64,000 nt of DNA. Source: Rhizomys pruinosus (lineage: Eukaryota; Chordata; Mammalia; Rodentia; Spalacidae). Location of the stretch: the NCBI GenBank assembly GCA_009823505.1, contig VZQC01010550.1, positions 3,653,631 to 3,717,630 of the forward strand, in the 5' to 3' direction. Positions within the stretch are counted from its first letter, which is position 1. Every line of letters starts with the position of its first letter. The notes below the pieces were generated by a model. That model saw only the letters and a list, made by a program, of their open reading frames with translations. It had not been told where the DNA came from and did not search any database. Made by a program: the position numbers and the translations under genes. Below are positions 32,457 to 43,879 of this stretch, piece after piece.

Positions 32457-32675
32457 AGGGCTGGAGAGATGGCCTAGCGGTTAGGAGCGCCTACTGCTCT
32501 TGCAGAGGACCTGGGTTCGATCCCCAGCACCCACATCGTGGCTGAGAACTGTCTTTAACTCCAGGTCCAGGGGAATCTGACACCCTCTTCTGACCTCTGC
32601 GGCACTGCATGACACGGGTGCACAAACCTACATACAGACAGTACATTCATACACATAAAAAAATAAATAAAATTT
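32457..32675 (+). repeat. B2 SINE
   Basis: Inserted in the A-tail of the B1 to its left. Confidence 0.9.
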
Positions 32676-32693
32676 AAGAGGTGGATAAATTAG

Positions 32694-32935
32694 GGGCTGG
32701 AGAGATGGCCTAGCGGTTAGGAGCGCCGACGCTCTTGCAGAGGACCCGGGTTTGATCCCCAGCACCCACATGGCGGCCGAGAGCCGTCTGAAACTCCAGT
32801 TCCAGGGGAATCCAACACCCTCTTCTGACCTCCGCGGCATTGCACAACACGGGTGCACAAACTTGCATGCAGACAGTACATTCATACACATACAGAAATA
32901 AATAAAATTAATAAAAAAAATTTAAAAAAGAGGTG
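32694..32935 (+). repeat. B2 SINE
   Basis: Third SINE of a B1-B2-B2 array; GAGGTGGATAAATTA flanks it. Confidence 0.9.
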
Positions 32936-34031
32936 GATAAATTAAAAAAAAAAAAAAGACAAAATAACAATGACAACAACAACCACAACCCCAAAACAAA
33001 ACCCCTGCAAAGAAGTTTCTACTGAAGTCTTTTTTTTCCTCTCATGTGTGTGTGCATGTGCAGGAACTGAACTCAGGATCTTGATGTTGCTGAGGGCAGC
33101 AGTCTCCTTGCCTCTTAATTCTGAGTGCATAGAGACAACTGGACATTTGGTGCCATCATCCTGAGTCTAACTAGATACAAGATACACAGTAAATACTACA
33201 ACTTTTGCACCATTTGTACAAATGTCAACAAAGTAAAAGAAGCATATAATATAGTTAATACTATTATGTGAAAGGTTTTACCTCAAGGTCAAATTGGAAT
33301 ATACTTTTTTTTTTTTGGTATTTTTGAGACAGGGTCTCCCTTTAGTCCCAGCTGGCCTGGAACTCACTCTTGTTACACCAACTCCAGTGTCGCTTGTGTA
33401 TGAGCTGTGACGAAAGTTATATTTGAGGCAGGCGGGGGAGCAAAGTCCTTCGGGGCCTGACCCCCTGGAGGTCCCTGACAAAGTGCTCGGCCTTGACCAT
33501 TTTTTGATATGTTTTTAAGATGTCACACTTTTTTGGTGTTGGGCTTGGCATGTTGTTTTTTTTAGTTACAATATACTTTTTAAATACAACAAAGTTTTTT
33601 TTAAGTTTAATTAAATGTTTTTTATAGACAAAGGACAGAGTTACCTAGATGTTTTGGGAGTTGACAATAATAGTCAAATACCTCCCCCAGTTTTTGGCCA
33701 TTTTTGGAGTAGGAACTTTTTGTAAATTTTAGTTAAATTAAATATAAAAATATTTTTAAGTACGACCCTCCTTTCTTAAAAGTTTTTACAAAAATTTATT
33801 AAAAAAACAACATTACATTGGGTGATATCATAGACCAATCACAAAATAATAAATTGTTTAAAAAAAGTTCAAAATAAGATAATCAGGTAAAAATGATGTT
33901 TTATATCATGACTGTTACTGAGTAAAATGGGAATTCCAGTGACAGTTGTGTATAACGGGAGACATTATTTAATTAAAGGCAGATGGTGGACTCCTCCTTT
34001 TAAAAAAAATAACATGCAAAGGGTCCCTGAT

Positions 34032-34330
34032 TCTCCCCCTCCTTTCACAGGAACATATAATAAATGGAAAGATAAATGGGTTAATATAGATGGGTAGTGG
34101 GTCTTTTACTATACTTTAAACTTCATACAAAAATTGCTAAAAACTAGGCCTCCTTGGCGCTTGTTAACCCCACAACAAAAACAAACTATTATTAATTAAA
34201 TATACAATAGTAAATGGTGGCATTGCACACACTGTACCAAAACAAGACATGTTAAAAAATTGACTCCGGGTGCATTACAATTGGCCTGAGCATTTCCCTG
34301 GGAGACAAAAAAAGAAAACTTTAAGATCAC
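34032..34330 (+). pseudogene. Degenerate open-frame remnant inside the LTR
   Basis: One frame reads through this part of U3 with Trp/Lys-rich text (for example RPPWRLLTPQQK) broken by several stops. Long MMTV-like LTRs can encode a protein at this place; whether this is such a relic is a guess. It is not functional as it stands. Confidence 0.25.
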
Positions 34331-34527
34331 AAAGTAAAGGTTATTTTAGTTATAAAGTAATAATAAAAAAAAAAGCCACAATCTCTCAGTTCAAAAAAGG
34401 TTTTTTCCAGACTTGTGCCTGCGGTTTTGTGACCATTGTCTAAACTCAAACATGTATTATGCTATAATCTGCCAACCATGACCCATGACTATGTACTTTG
34501 GTTAATGTATAAAAATTAAATTGTTAG

Positions 34528-34784
34528 GGGCTGGAGAGATGGCCTAGCGGTTAAGAGCGCCAACCGCTCTTGCAGAGGACCCGGGTTCGATCCCCAGCAC
34601 CCACATGGCGGCCGAGAGCCGTCTGAAACTCCAATTCCAGGAGAGCTCCAGTTCCAGGGGAGTCCGACACCCTCTTCTGACCTCCGCGGCGTTGCACGTC
34701 ACGGGTGCACAGACTTGCATGCAGACAATACATTCATACACATATGGAAATAAATTTTAAAAAATTAAAACAAAAAATTAAAAA
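34528..34784 (+). repeat. B2 SINE inside the LTR
   Basis: B2 with 17-bp duplication; AAAAATTAAATTGTTAG flanks it. It is younger than the LTR. Confidence 0.9.
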
Positions 34785-35224
34785 AAAAATTAAATTGTTA
34801 GTAACCTGTCCAGTAGTTCTGGAAAGTTTGCCAACTTTCCTTGCTGTTTCTTCTTAAATTTACTATAAAATCATTGCCTTGAGCTCAATAAAATCACTAC
34901 AAATCCAGGAAAACTTCTCTTAGTTTTTCTTCTGTAAGCCGTTCACCGACCCTGTGTTTTCCTGCCAAGAGGACCCTGGATACCCACGACCCCCAGAGGG
35001 CCAGTCGGTAACACACTCTGTAGACCAGGCTGGCCTTGAACTCACAGAGATCCGCCTGCCTCTGCCTCCTGAGTGCTGGGATTAAAGGCATGCACCACCA
35101 TGCCCGGCTGGAATATACTTTTACAACAATGGTTTAATGTACAGTTGACCTCTCTGTACGACTCCATGTGTGTTGTGAGAGAAAGTGAGAGAGTATGTGT
35201 GCAGCCTGATGCACCTTTTTTAAG

Positions 35225-35455
35225 CATTTTCTTATTTATTAATTTATTTATTTATTTATTTATTTATTTTCTATGTGTATGAATGTACTGTCTGCATGTA
35301 GGTTTGTGCACCCGTGTCGTGCAATGCAGCAGAGGTCAGAAGAGGGTGTCGGGAGTCCCCTGGAACTGGAGTTACAGACGGTTCTCAGCCGCCACGTGGG
35401 TGCTGGGGATCAAACCCAGGGCGCTCTTAACCGCTAGGCTATCTCTCCAGCCCCT
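35225..35455 (-). repeat. B2 SINE, internally deleted
   Basis: Lacks the GGTCCTCTGCAAGAGCAGTC part; CCTGATGCACCTTTTT flanks it. Confidence 0.9.
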
Positions 35456-35845
35456 GATGCACCTTTTTAAGTTCTTAGCATCAGTGAGTGAGATGTTAGA
35501 GATTTTATTGAAAAGCTGCTGTTCGTGATTTGTGTGTATAGTAAGCTGACTGTAGTATTTTACTACAGTGTTTTAAAACAGAAAAAAACCTGTAATTTAC
35601 ATCCCCTTTCAACTCTATTGTTATTTAATTGCCACAGATTTGTGTTTTATAATACAAACTAATTCAGATGAAAAAAAAACATTGTCTTAAATCTACTAAC
35701 AAGTCTCTTAAGAATCAAAAGATGGGTAGAAACTAATCCTAAATTCAGTAATACAGCATCTTAAACTAGCCTCTAAGAATTAAGCTACCTGTAAAGTAAT
35801 TTGTTTCCAAAGGAGAAAAATAGAAACGATGAAGCCCAAAGCATA
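35456..35845. other. No gene or repeat recognised
   Basis: AT-rich flank left of the direct duplication. Confidence 0.4.
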
Positions 35846-36072
35846 TAGTAAAAAGATTAACCTTATCCAAAGAAGTTTGGCCATTACTAATACTAATCTT
35901 TCTGGAAGGTAAACTCTGAGCCTTTGGAATGTCCTGCCCTTTTTTTTTTTTTTAAAAGCTAGGAGACTTAAGTCTATGCAAGATAGTCATAACAATAAAA
36001 TTTATGGTGGGAACTTAGGTCATGCAGCATCTGACTGATTTGTGGCAAGGATGACAATTAAGATCATCACAA

Positions 36073-36205
36073 AGCCGGGTGTGGTGACACATACCTGTAA
36101 TCCCTGCACTTGGGAGGCAGAGGCAGATGGACCTCTGTGAGTTCAAAGCCAGCCTGGTCTACATAGTGAGGGGCTACAGGGAGACCCTATCTAAAAAAAG
36201 ACCAA
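36073..36205 (+). repeat. B1 SINE
   Basis: Forward B1; its counterpart at 46210-46345 has about ten indels. Confidence 0.85.
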
Positions 36206-36751
36206 ACAGATCAATCACATAGGAGGTTGGCCATACTTGTGACTAATCCTCCAATAAAAATATTGTAGACTAAAGCTCAGATGGGTACTGTTCGCTGGCA
36301 ATCCCGTTTTCCAATATTGGGAGAAGCAATCACTAACTGCCCTACAAATTCCATAATAAGAGGACCACTGGCATTCTCGAGCCTGGAGGTCTCCCAGACC
36401 CTGGCTGGCCCAAACACCTTTTCCACTGCTGGCTGGTTTTTTACTCTATATCTTTCTAATATAATAAAGCACACCATGAATTTAACTGCTTTCTTGAGAG
36501 CTCTGAGTGTTTTTAGAAAATTACTAAATGGTCTTGGGTGCCTCCCAAACAAGGTTAGACACAAACCCGTTAGTATATAAAAGCCAATTAATCACCTACA
36601 GGCTTGTATATACTAGGCAAGTTTTACCCAGGACCAAAAGTTAATATGTACCTACATTCGCACATGAATACACACATCCAGACGATGATGATCTTAAGCT
36701 CTTTCTTTAAGCAGATTACTTTACAGCAAGGTTCCTCAATCTCAGCAACAC
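36206..36751. other. Unique sequence, no gene recognised
   Basis: Includes open frames on both strands (about 36277-36580, 95-99 codons) repeated unchanged at 46415-46718. Neither resembles a known protein, and overlapping frames on opposite strands argue against coding. Confidence 0.4.
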
Positions 36752-36885
36752 CTTTCATCCTAGTACTCTGGAGGCAGAGGCAGGCGGATCTTTGTGAGTT
36801 CAAGGCCAGCCCTGGTCTACAGAGTGAGTTCCAGGCCAGCTAGGGCTACAGGAAGACCCTGTCTCAAAAAGACAAAGAAAAAAAA
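36752..36885 (+). repeat. B1 SINE, 5'-truncated
   Basis: Begins at ACACCTTTCATCC. Confidence 0.8.
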
Positions 36886-37012
36886 AATTTAGATCCTCCC
36901 TACCATCCCCTCTCTGTGTATGTAGCATGTGTGTGCAGATGCACTTGTCCATGTGGCCACACATGGAGGCCAGAAACTGACATTGAAATGTCTTTCTTAA
37001 TTACTTTCCACC

Positions 37013-37168
37013 TTTTTTTTTTTTGTATTTTTGAGACAGGGTCTCCCTTTTAGTCCCAGCTGTCCTGGAGCTCACTCTGTAGACCAGGCTGGCCTTGAAC
37101 TCACAGAGATCCACCCATCTCTACCTCCTGAGTACTGGGATTAAAGGCACGCGCCACCACGCCCAGCT
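37013..37168 (-). repeat. B1 SINE
   Basis: Intact reverse B1. Confidence 0.9.
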
Positions 37169-37189
37169 TCCACCTTATTTTTTAAAAGA

Positions 37190-37250
37190 TTTAAGAGAGG
37201 GAGAGAGGGAGAGAGGGAGAGAGAGAATGAGAATGAGAATGAGAATGCGC
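37190..37250 (+). repeat. (GAGAGG)n/(GAATGA)n simple repeat
   Basis: Purine-rich microsatellite; badly corrupted in copy 2 (47335-47390). Confidence 0.9.
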
Positions 37251-38517
37251 CCACCCGTGGAGACCATGAGATGGCTTCAGATTCCTCGGAAAACTCTAGT
37301 TCTTTCTCAACATACCCTGAACCACCCCTATATCATTTCAGGTGCCAATAAATATAATTGTTTCTGGAACTTTTTGTGACCATCTCAACAAACACAACCA
37401 TCCAAGCCAACTTGTATTCATATAAGGTGAATTCTCACAGTAAGAACATGAAAGTATTTCCAACTTGGGGTGTCTTTCTAGCTTTGTCACTAAATATTTA
37501 AGGCTATGTGGAAAGTAATTAGGTCATCAAGGCTATTATTATCAATAACTTTACAAAGAATAGTTCTATCCGGACTCTGTAAGACAAGCAGGTTATGCTC
37601 AAGGAAATTCTGGAGACTTTTTAAAATTAATGTCACATAAGGAGGTAGAAGGATCACTTAATACTACAGGCATAACTAATTCTCCTGTGCTTTGCAATAC
37701 AATGTTTATAGATTCTAACTCTGTGACAATCCCACACTTGGGCAAGTCTATCAGTGCAGTACATTCAATAGCTCAAACCATCCTTAATACCTTTAAGTAA
37801 TTTTAATTAAAGTATGTATATCTTACACATAATGCTTTTGTACATTAATAGACTACAGTGTAGTATAAGTATAAAACATGGATTGAGAAACCAACAAACT
37901 TGGTGGCCTCACCTTCTGCAGCTAGGAATTAAGACTTGAAGCCTGTGTTTTACTGCAGAGAGAGTTCTGAGTGTCTAGTGGACTACTCAGCCTACAGGCT
38001 TGCCTCACTGGCACAGGTGGTTTACTGACAGGAGAAACTAAGGCTGTGAGCCCAGGAATGGCTCAACTTCCACAGCCTCCTCCCATCAGCAAGGTGGTTT
38101 ATTGCTGGGCACTGAGACCTATAGGCAGTGTGATGGGATCCATCCAGTCTCCCCTTTCCAGAGAAGAACTCAGTATTGTTTTCCTTGTTCTCACATGCAC
38201 TTGGGTTTGGATGTTTATCACCTATAGGTGCATAAACTAGGGGGCCACTGACATGAGTGGAAACCTCATCTCACCCTACAGTTCTCAAAGCTCAATGGAG
38301 CCAGCACCAACTCCAGGTATACACAGAAGAGAATCATCTCAAGTGAATGCAGCCTTGGCCACCACCAACATGCCTTGGGATGAGTATGGAGGACCAGCAC
38401 CAGCACCAAGCAGTATGCGCTACAGATTACTCACTGTCCTTCCTCCAGATCTGACAGATTCCAAAAGTAGAGGATCTGGAAACAAACTTTCTCAAATTCC
38501 CTTTCTTTCCCTTTTTT
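37251..38517. other. Unique sequence, no gene recognised
   Basis: Open frames of about 90 codons at 37971-38240 and 38253-38528 show no known domain. They sit just before LINE-1 ORF1 text and might belong to that element's 5' end. Confidence 0.35.
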
Positions 38518-38570
38518 TGAAAATTTGAGACAGAGTCTCCCCTCTAGTCCCACCTGGCCTAGAACTCTTA
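38518..38570 (-). repeat. B1 fragment
   Basis: Only the 3' third of the element, reversed. Confidence 0.6.
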
Positions 38571-38609
38571 GGAATGAAAATCTCAATAAATCAAACAAAA
38601 TACTTACTG

Positions 38610-38730
38610 GAAGATGGGTGTGATGGCAAACACCTTTAACCCCAGCACTCAGGAGACAGAGGTAGGCTAGCCTAGACTACACAGGGAATACAGTGCTATA
38701 TAGTGAGACTGCCTCAACCTCAAAGACAAC
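38610..38730 (+). repeat. B1/B4-like SINE
   Basis: GATGGGTGTGATGGCAAACACC head with short body; old. Confidence 0.6.
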
Positions 38731-38982
38731 GACAATAAATCCAAGTCATTGGAACAGATCACCAGTAGACTGGAGCAGGCAGAAGAAAGAATGGCAGGGA
38801 TTGAAGACACATTTAACTTAATATACTCAGACAGCAATAAAAGGGAAAAAAATGTACCACAACTTTAAGCTCTCTGAGATATGATTAAGAGTCCAAAGTA
38901 CAAATCTTTGGTATAGAAGAAAAAGCCAAAACACAGACTAAAATTACAGAAAGAAAACCTATTCAATGAAGTCATAAATTAT

Positions 38983-39085
38983 AAAGCTAGGCATGATGGT
39001 GCATGTCTATATTCCCAGTGCTTGGGAGGCTGAGGCAAAAGGATCACCACAGTGAGTCCAAGGCCAGCCACGTACTTACCCCAAA
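38983..39085 (+). repeat. B1/B4-like SINE
   Basis: AGGCATGATGGTGCATGTC head, body cut short at GCCAGCCACGTAC. Confidence 0.65.
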
Positions 39086-39240
39086 AAGGGAGAAGAGATT
39101 GGGCAAGGGAGATTATAGCAGAAAAATCTCTTAAAGTTAGGGAAAGACATGGACATCCAAATACAGGAAGCATTTAGAGCCCCCGATAGATACGACCAGA
39201 AATAAACCTCTCCAGATCATGATGTAACTACAATGTCAAA

Positions 39241-39480
39241 GGGGCTGGAGAGATAGCCTAGCAGTTAAGAGCACCAACTGCTCTTGCAGAGGACCCGGGT
39301 TTGATCCCCAGCACCCACATGGCGGTTAAGAACCGTCTGTAACTCCAATTCCAGGAGAACTCCAGTTCCAGGGGAATCCGAGATCATCTTCTGACCTCCG
39401 AGGCATTGCACGACACGGGTGCACAAACCTGCATGCAGACAGTACATTGATACACATACAAAAATAAAATTTAAAAAAAA
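39241..39480 (+). repeat. B2 SINE
   Basis: B2 with 17-bp duplication inside the LINE-1. Confidence 0.9.
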
Positions 39481-39571
39481 ATCAAAAGTACAGAAAAAGA
39501 CACTTAAAGCTCTAAGACACAAGTTCCGAGTTGCTTTCTAAGATAAATTTACCAAAATAACAAATCTCTCG

Positions 39572-39820
39572 GGGCTGGAGAGATGGCCTAGCGGTTAAGA
39601 GCGCCGACCGCTCTTACAGAGGACCCGGGTTCGATCCCCAGCACCCACATGGCGGCCGAGAGCCGTCTGAGACTCCAATTCCAGGAGAACTCCAGTTCCA
39701 GGGGAATCCGAGACCCTCTTCTGACCTCCGCGGCATTGCACGACACGGGTGCACAAACCTGCATGCAGACAGTACATTGATACACATATCGAAATAAATA
39801 AAATAAAAAAAAAAATTAAC
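39572..39820 (+). repeat. B2 SINE
   Basis: B2 with 17-bp duplication; AAAATAACAAATCTCTC flanks it. Confidence 0.9.
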
Positions 39821-39900
39821 AAAATAACAAATCTCTCAGCAGAAACCCTAACAGCTAGGAGGGCATGGACTAATATATACCTGAAAGAAAGTAACTGCCA

Positions 39901-40045
39901 GCCGGGCATGGTGGCGCACGCCTTTAATCCTAGCACTTGGGAGGCAGAGGCAGGTGGATCTCTGTTAGTTCAAGGCCAGCCTGGTCTACAAAGTGAGTTC
40001 CAGGACAGCCAGAGCTACAGGGAGACCCTGTCTCGAAAAGACAAA
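39901..40045 (+). repeat. B1 SINE
   Basis: Intact B1; AAAGTAACTGCCA flanks it. Confidence 0.9.
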
Positions 40046-40396
40046 AGTAACTGCCAACCAAAATTTCTATATCCAGCTCAGCCTCTAAAACTGAAGAATA
40101 AAGGATTTCCATGATAAACATGAACTAAAGTAATTCATGACCTAAAACATCAGTAAAGAATACACAGAGGAATACCAGACAAAAGAATACAATCATGAGT
40201 TCAAGAAATAAAAGTCTCACTAGAAGACTAAACAAACGAGAATTATGAAAGGCTCAAACTCAGTACACCAGCAAACCTTAGGTAAGTAACAGAAAAATTG
40301 TTATACATCTTTAATAACCCTAAAAGTAAAGGGTTTTACCTGTCCAATTAAAACATACAAATTGGCTGTTTTTATTTTTAAAAAATAAGAGTTGCT

Positions 40397-40630
40397 GGGG
40401 CTAGAGAGATGGCCTAGTGGTTAAGAGCGCCAACTGCTCTTGCAGAGGACCCGGGTTCAATCCCCAGCACCCACATGGCGGCTAAGAACCGTCTGTAACT
40501 CCATTTCCAGGAGAACTCCAGTTCCAGGGGAATCTGAGACCCTCTTCTGACCTCTACGGCATTGCACGACACGGGTGCACAAACCTGCATGCAGACAGTA
40601 CATTCATACACATAAATAAATATATTAAAA
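40397..40630 (+). repeat. B2 SINE
   Basis: B2 with 17-bp duplication; AAAAATAAGAG(T/C)TGCTGGG on each side. Confidence 0.9.
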
Positions 40631-40654
40631 AATAAATAAATAAAAAATAAGAGC

Positions 40655-40825
40655 TGCTGGGTATAGTGGCATGTGCCTTTAATCCCAGCACCTAGGAAGC
40701 AGAGGCAGGTGGATCTCTGAGTTCAAGGCCAGCCTGGTCTACATAGTGAGTTCCAGGACAGCTGGGGCTATAAGAAGAGTCTGTCTCCAAAAGACAGACA
40801 GACAGACACACACACACACACACAC
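40655..40825 (+). repeat. B1 SINE with (CAGA)n(CA)n tail
   Basis: The A-tail has become CAGACAGACA then CACACACA. Confidence 0.85.
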
Positions 40826-41219
40826 AAAACACCTAAACTAAACACCAAGAGCCAATTGTTTGCTGTGTGCAAACAACAAAAAAAATCACTGGCAAACTTT
40901 AGACATATATAAAATCTGAGACCAAGCAGGAATAGTCATGTTTGCATATTAGAAAGCAGACTTCAATCTGAAATTAGAAGCAATTAATATAGAGAGCAAT
41001 CTGTCAAAGTATGATTGTAAATATAAATGCACCAAACACCGGCACACTCCATTTCATCAACTGCAACCTATTGGACATAAAGGTCCGTATCTAGTAGTGA
41101 ATAACCTTCATACTCCACACCCATGAATGATAGATTATACAACCCCCCCCCCAAATTTCAGTTAAATTGCACCAAAGATCAAACAGATTTAACAGATTCT
41201 ACAGAATATACCATCCAGG

Positions 41220-41320
41220 GGCTGGAGAGATAGCTCAGCAGCACTGACTGCTCTTGCAGAGGACCTGGGTTCGATTCCCAGCACCCACATGGTGGCTAAG
41301 AACCATCTTTAAAAGAAAAA
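41220..41320 (+). repeat. Partial B2 SINE
   Basis: Head only; the A-rich end repeats AAGAACCATCTTTAAA before the next B1. Confidence 0.8.
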
Positions 41321-41372
41321 AAGAGAAAAAATAAATAAATAGGGGGGAAAAAAAAAAGAACCATCTTTAAAC

Positions 41373-41615
41373 CAGGCGTGGTGGCGCTCAACTTTAATCC
41401 TTGCGTGGCAGGGGCAGGGGCAGGGGCAGAAGAGGCAGAAGAGGCAGAAGAGGCGGCAGAGGCAGAAGAGGCGGCAGAGGCAGAAGAGGCGGCAGAGGCA
41501 GAAGAGGCAGCAGAGGCAGAGGCAGAAGAGGCAGGCGGATTTCTCTGAGTTCAAGGACAGCCTGGTCTACAGAGTGAGCTCCTGGCCAGCTGGGGCTTTA
41601 GGGAGACCCTATCTT
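41373..41615 (+). repeat. B1 SINE carrying an internal minisatellite
   Basis: The GGCAGAGGCAGG motif of B1 has expanded to about 120 bp of GGCAGAAGAGGC-type units (41406-41530). Its Cys/Leu-rich and Ala/Ser-rich open frames are artefacts. Confidence 0.9.
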
Positions 41616-41785
41616 TAAAAAAAACATATACCATCCAACAGTTGTAGAATACATGCTGTTCTCAGTGACTCATGAAACTTTCCCCCAAACTGCTTACATT
41701 ATAGGCCATAAAACAAATACAAAAATATTGAAATAATTTCTTGAATCTTTCCAGATAATAATGGATTAAAACTAGAAATCAATAC

Positions 41786-42237
41786 TGTTAGGTTTCCCAA
41801 TGCTGAGGAGGCAGAGTCCATCCAAATTAACAGGGGGCAGACTTTATTAAGGAAGGAAAATATATCCTTGGGGGAAAACACAATGGGCCTACAGGAGTGA
41901 AAGGAATAGAGAAGGAAGTGAAAAGATGTGCAAAGTGAAAGTGGAAGGGGGGGAAGGAAAATGTAGGGAGTAAAAGGACAGGAGAGACAGAGAGAGCTCC
42001 AGGGGAGCCTTGGGGCTTCTTCTAGGGGAAGAGAAGAGAAATGGTGAAGTTAAAGCCTGGCTACTTTGGCCAGGTGAAAGTCCTGAAAGGAGACTGGGTT
42101 CGTGATCTCCTTAGAATCAGGTGTTGGGTTCCTCTGATGCCTTGTGTGGGCCTTCTCGTACCTTTGAGAACTTGGGGTCCTATCTTCCGTAGTCCACACC
42201 ATCTTAAATTCCCATCTCAGGGGCCTCCAACCTAACA
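41786..42237 (-). mobile_element. 452-bp solo LTR in LINE-1
   Basis: TGTTAGG...CCTAACA ends, with a perfect 5-bp target duplication AATAC (41781-41785 and 42238-42242). On the minus strand an AATAAA signal (41848-41853 region) lies near the 3' end, giving the orientation. A 5-bp duplication fits ERVL/MaLR-type elements. No internal retroviral genes. Confidence 0.75.
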
Positions 42238-42326
42238 AATACCAAGCAAAACTACAGAAAATATGCAAACACATAAAGAATGAGTGGAACAGTGAGTGGG
42301 TTTTCTTTAAAAACTGGGGGGGGCTG

Positions 42327-42545
42327 GAGAGATGGCCTAGCGGTTAAGAGCGCCGACCGCTCTTACAGAGGACCCGGGTTCGATCCCCAGCACCCACATG
42401 GCGGCAGAGAACCGTCTGAGACTCCAATTCCAGGAGAACTCCAGTTCCAGGGGAATCCGAGACCCTCTTCTGACCTCCGCGGCATTGCACAACACGGGTG
42501 CACAGACCTGCATGCAGACAGTACATTCATACACATACAGAAATA
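42327..42545 (+). repeat. B2 SINE
   Basis: B2 with 17-bp duplication; AAAAACTGGGGG flanks it. Confidence 0.9.
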
Positions 42546-43126
42546 AATAAAATAATAATAAAAAAAAAAACTGGGGGAAAATTTTTAATTCTTACAATCA
42601 AATAAAAGTGAAAACACAACTTACTTGACCTGGTGGGATCTAGCAAAAGCAGTTTTAAGAAGGAAATTCATAGCCAAGAATCTGCAGAACTCAAATGAAT
42701 ACCTCACAATTCATCGCATGGTCTTAAGGAAAACAAGAAAAAAGCCAAACCCAAAATTCAAAGAAAATTATCAGAACAGAATAAAATAGACATAAAAGCA
42801 ACAATAAAAGGAGCCACAAAGCAAAAGCATGACTCTTTGAAAAGTGAAGCAACATTGAGAAATCCTTATTTAAGCTAGCAAAAGACAATGCATCCAAATT
42901 AGTAATAGTAAAAACAAAACAAAAAAATGGATATTACGAAGAATGCCAATGAAATCCAGAGGATTGTTGGGAATATTTTGAAAGTATGTTCCAATAATCT
43001 GAAAAATCCATAATAAACTTCCAGAAACATATAATTTACCAAAATTGAACCAAGGAGGTTATAAACAACTTAAAAGATTGACAGCAGTCATTAATATTAC
43101 AGCATTAATTAAAAAAACTCGCCTAT

Positions 43127-43256
43127 GTGGTGGCGTACGCCTTTACTCCTGGCACTCAAGAGGCAGAGGCAAGTGGATCTCTGTGAGTTCAGGCCAGCCT
43201 GGTCTACAAAGCAAGTTCCAGGACAGCTGGGGCTACAGGGAGACTCTGTCTCAAAC
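43127..43256 (+). repeat. B1 SINE, 5'-truncated
   Basis: Starts at ATGTGGTGGCGTACGCC. Confidence 0.85.
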
Positions 43257-43310
43257 ACACAAACATATACACACACACACACACACGTGCACGCCCGTGC
43301 GCACACACCA
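43257..43310 (+). repeat. (CA)n microsatellite
   Basis: Grown from the B1 tail. Confidence 0.9.
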
Positions 43311-43879
43311 TCTCAAACTTCAAGGAAAATCCTAATACCAGATGGACTCACAAAAATGCTGGCCAGGATAGAGAAGGGGCAACTTCTGTAAACCACTGGG
43401 ATGAATGTAAATTAATCGAGCTACCATGCAAATCAATATGGAGGCTATTTAAAAATAGAATTACCATCTGATCAAGCTATACCTCTTCCATATACACTAA
43501 AAAGAATCAGAGTCATTGTAAAGAAAGATGCATGTTCATGTTTATCACAGTACTACCTACCATAGCTAAGTTAAGAAATTGGCCGAGGTGCCCATCAACA
43601 GAGAAATGAGAAAACATGGTGGTACATCCACCCAATACAATACTACTTAACTATAAAGAATGAAATCATTTTCAAAACAAGTATGGGAAAATAGAACTGG
43701 AGAGTATTTTGTTAAGGAAAATAAAATTCAGAAAGGCAAACATCTGATTTTTTTCTTACATGTGGCATCTAGAAGGGGAAAAATATTAGAGAAAGATATA
43801 CAGTATATAAAAAAAAGGGGATCAGCGGGCAATGAGAGGGAATATGATGAAAGTCCCTTCTATACAATTAAGAAAATGT

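Larger units (their letters stand above)
33371..35013 (+). mobile_element. Solo LTR of a class II endogenous retrovirus
   Basis: The ends are the inverted TGTTAC...GTAACA, with a perfect 6-bp target duplication CACTCT at 33365-33370 and 35014-35019. Six-base duplications are typical of betaretrovirus-like (ERVK) integration. An AATAAA signal lies at about 34888, followed by about 120 bp of U5-like sequence. Without the B2 inside it the LTR is about 1.38 kb, unusually long and close to MMTV size. No second LTR, primer site or internal genes follow, so it is a solo LTR. Confidence 0.8.
33303..35109 (-). repeat. B1 SINE split by an LTR
   Basis: The 3' half is 33303-33370 and the 5' half 35014-35109. 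Removing the LTR and one CACTCT restores the usual B1 text, so the B1 predates the LTR. Confidence 0.9.

Noticed and set aside
36277..38528. Set of 90-99 codon frames repeated at 46415-48730
   Set aside because: Exact repetition reflects the 9.2-kb duplication, not selection. Frames overlap on opposite strands and match no known protein.
41309..41554. Cys/Leu-rich open frame and its Arg/Gly-rich counterpart at 51583-51807
   Set aside because: Produced by the minisatellite inside a B1.
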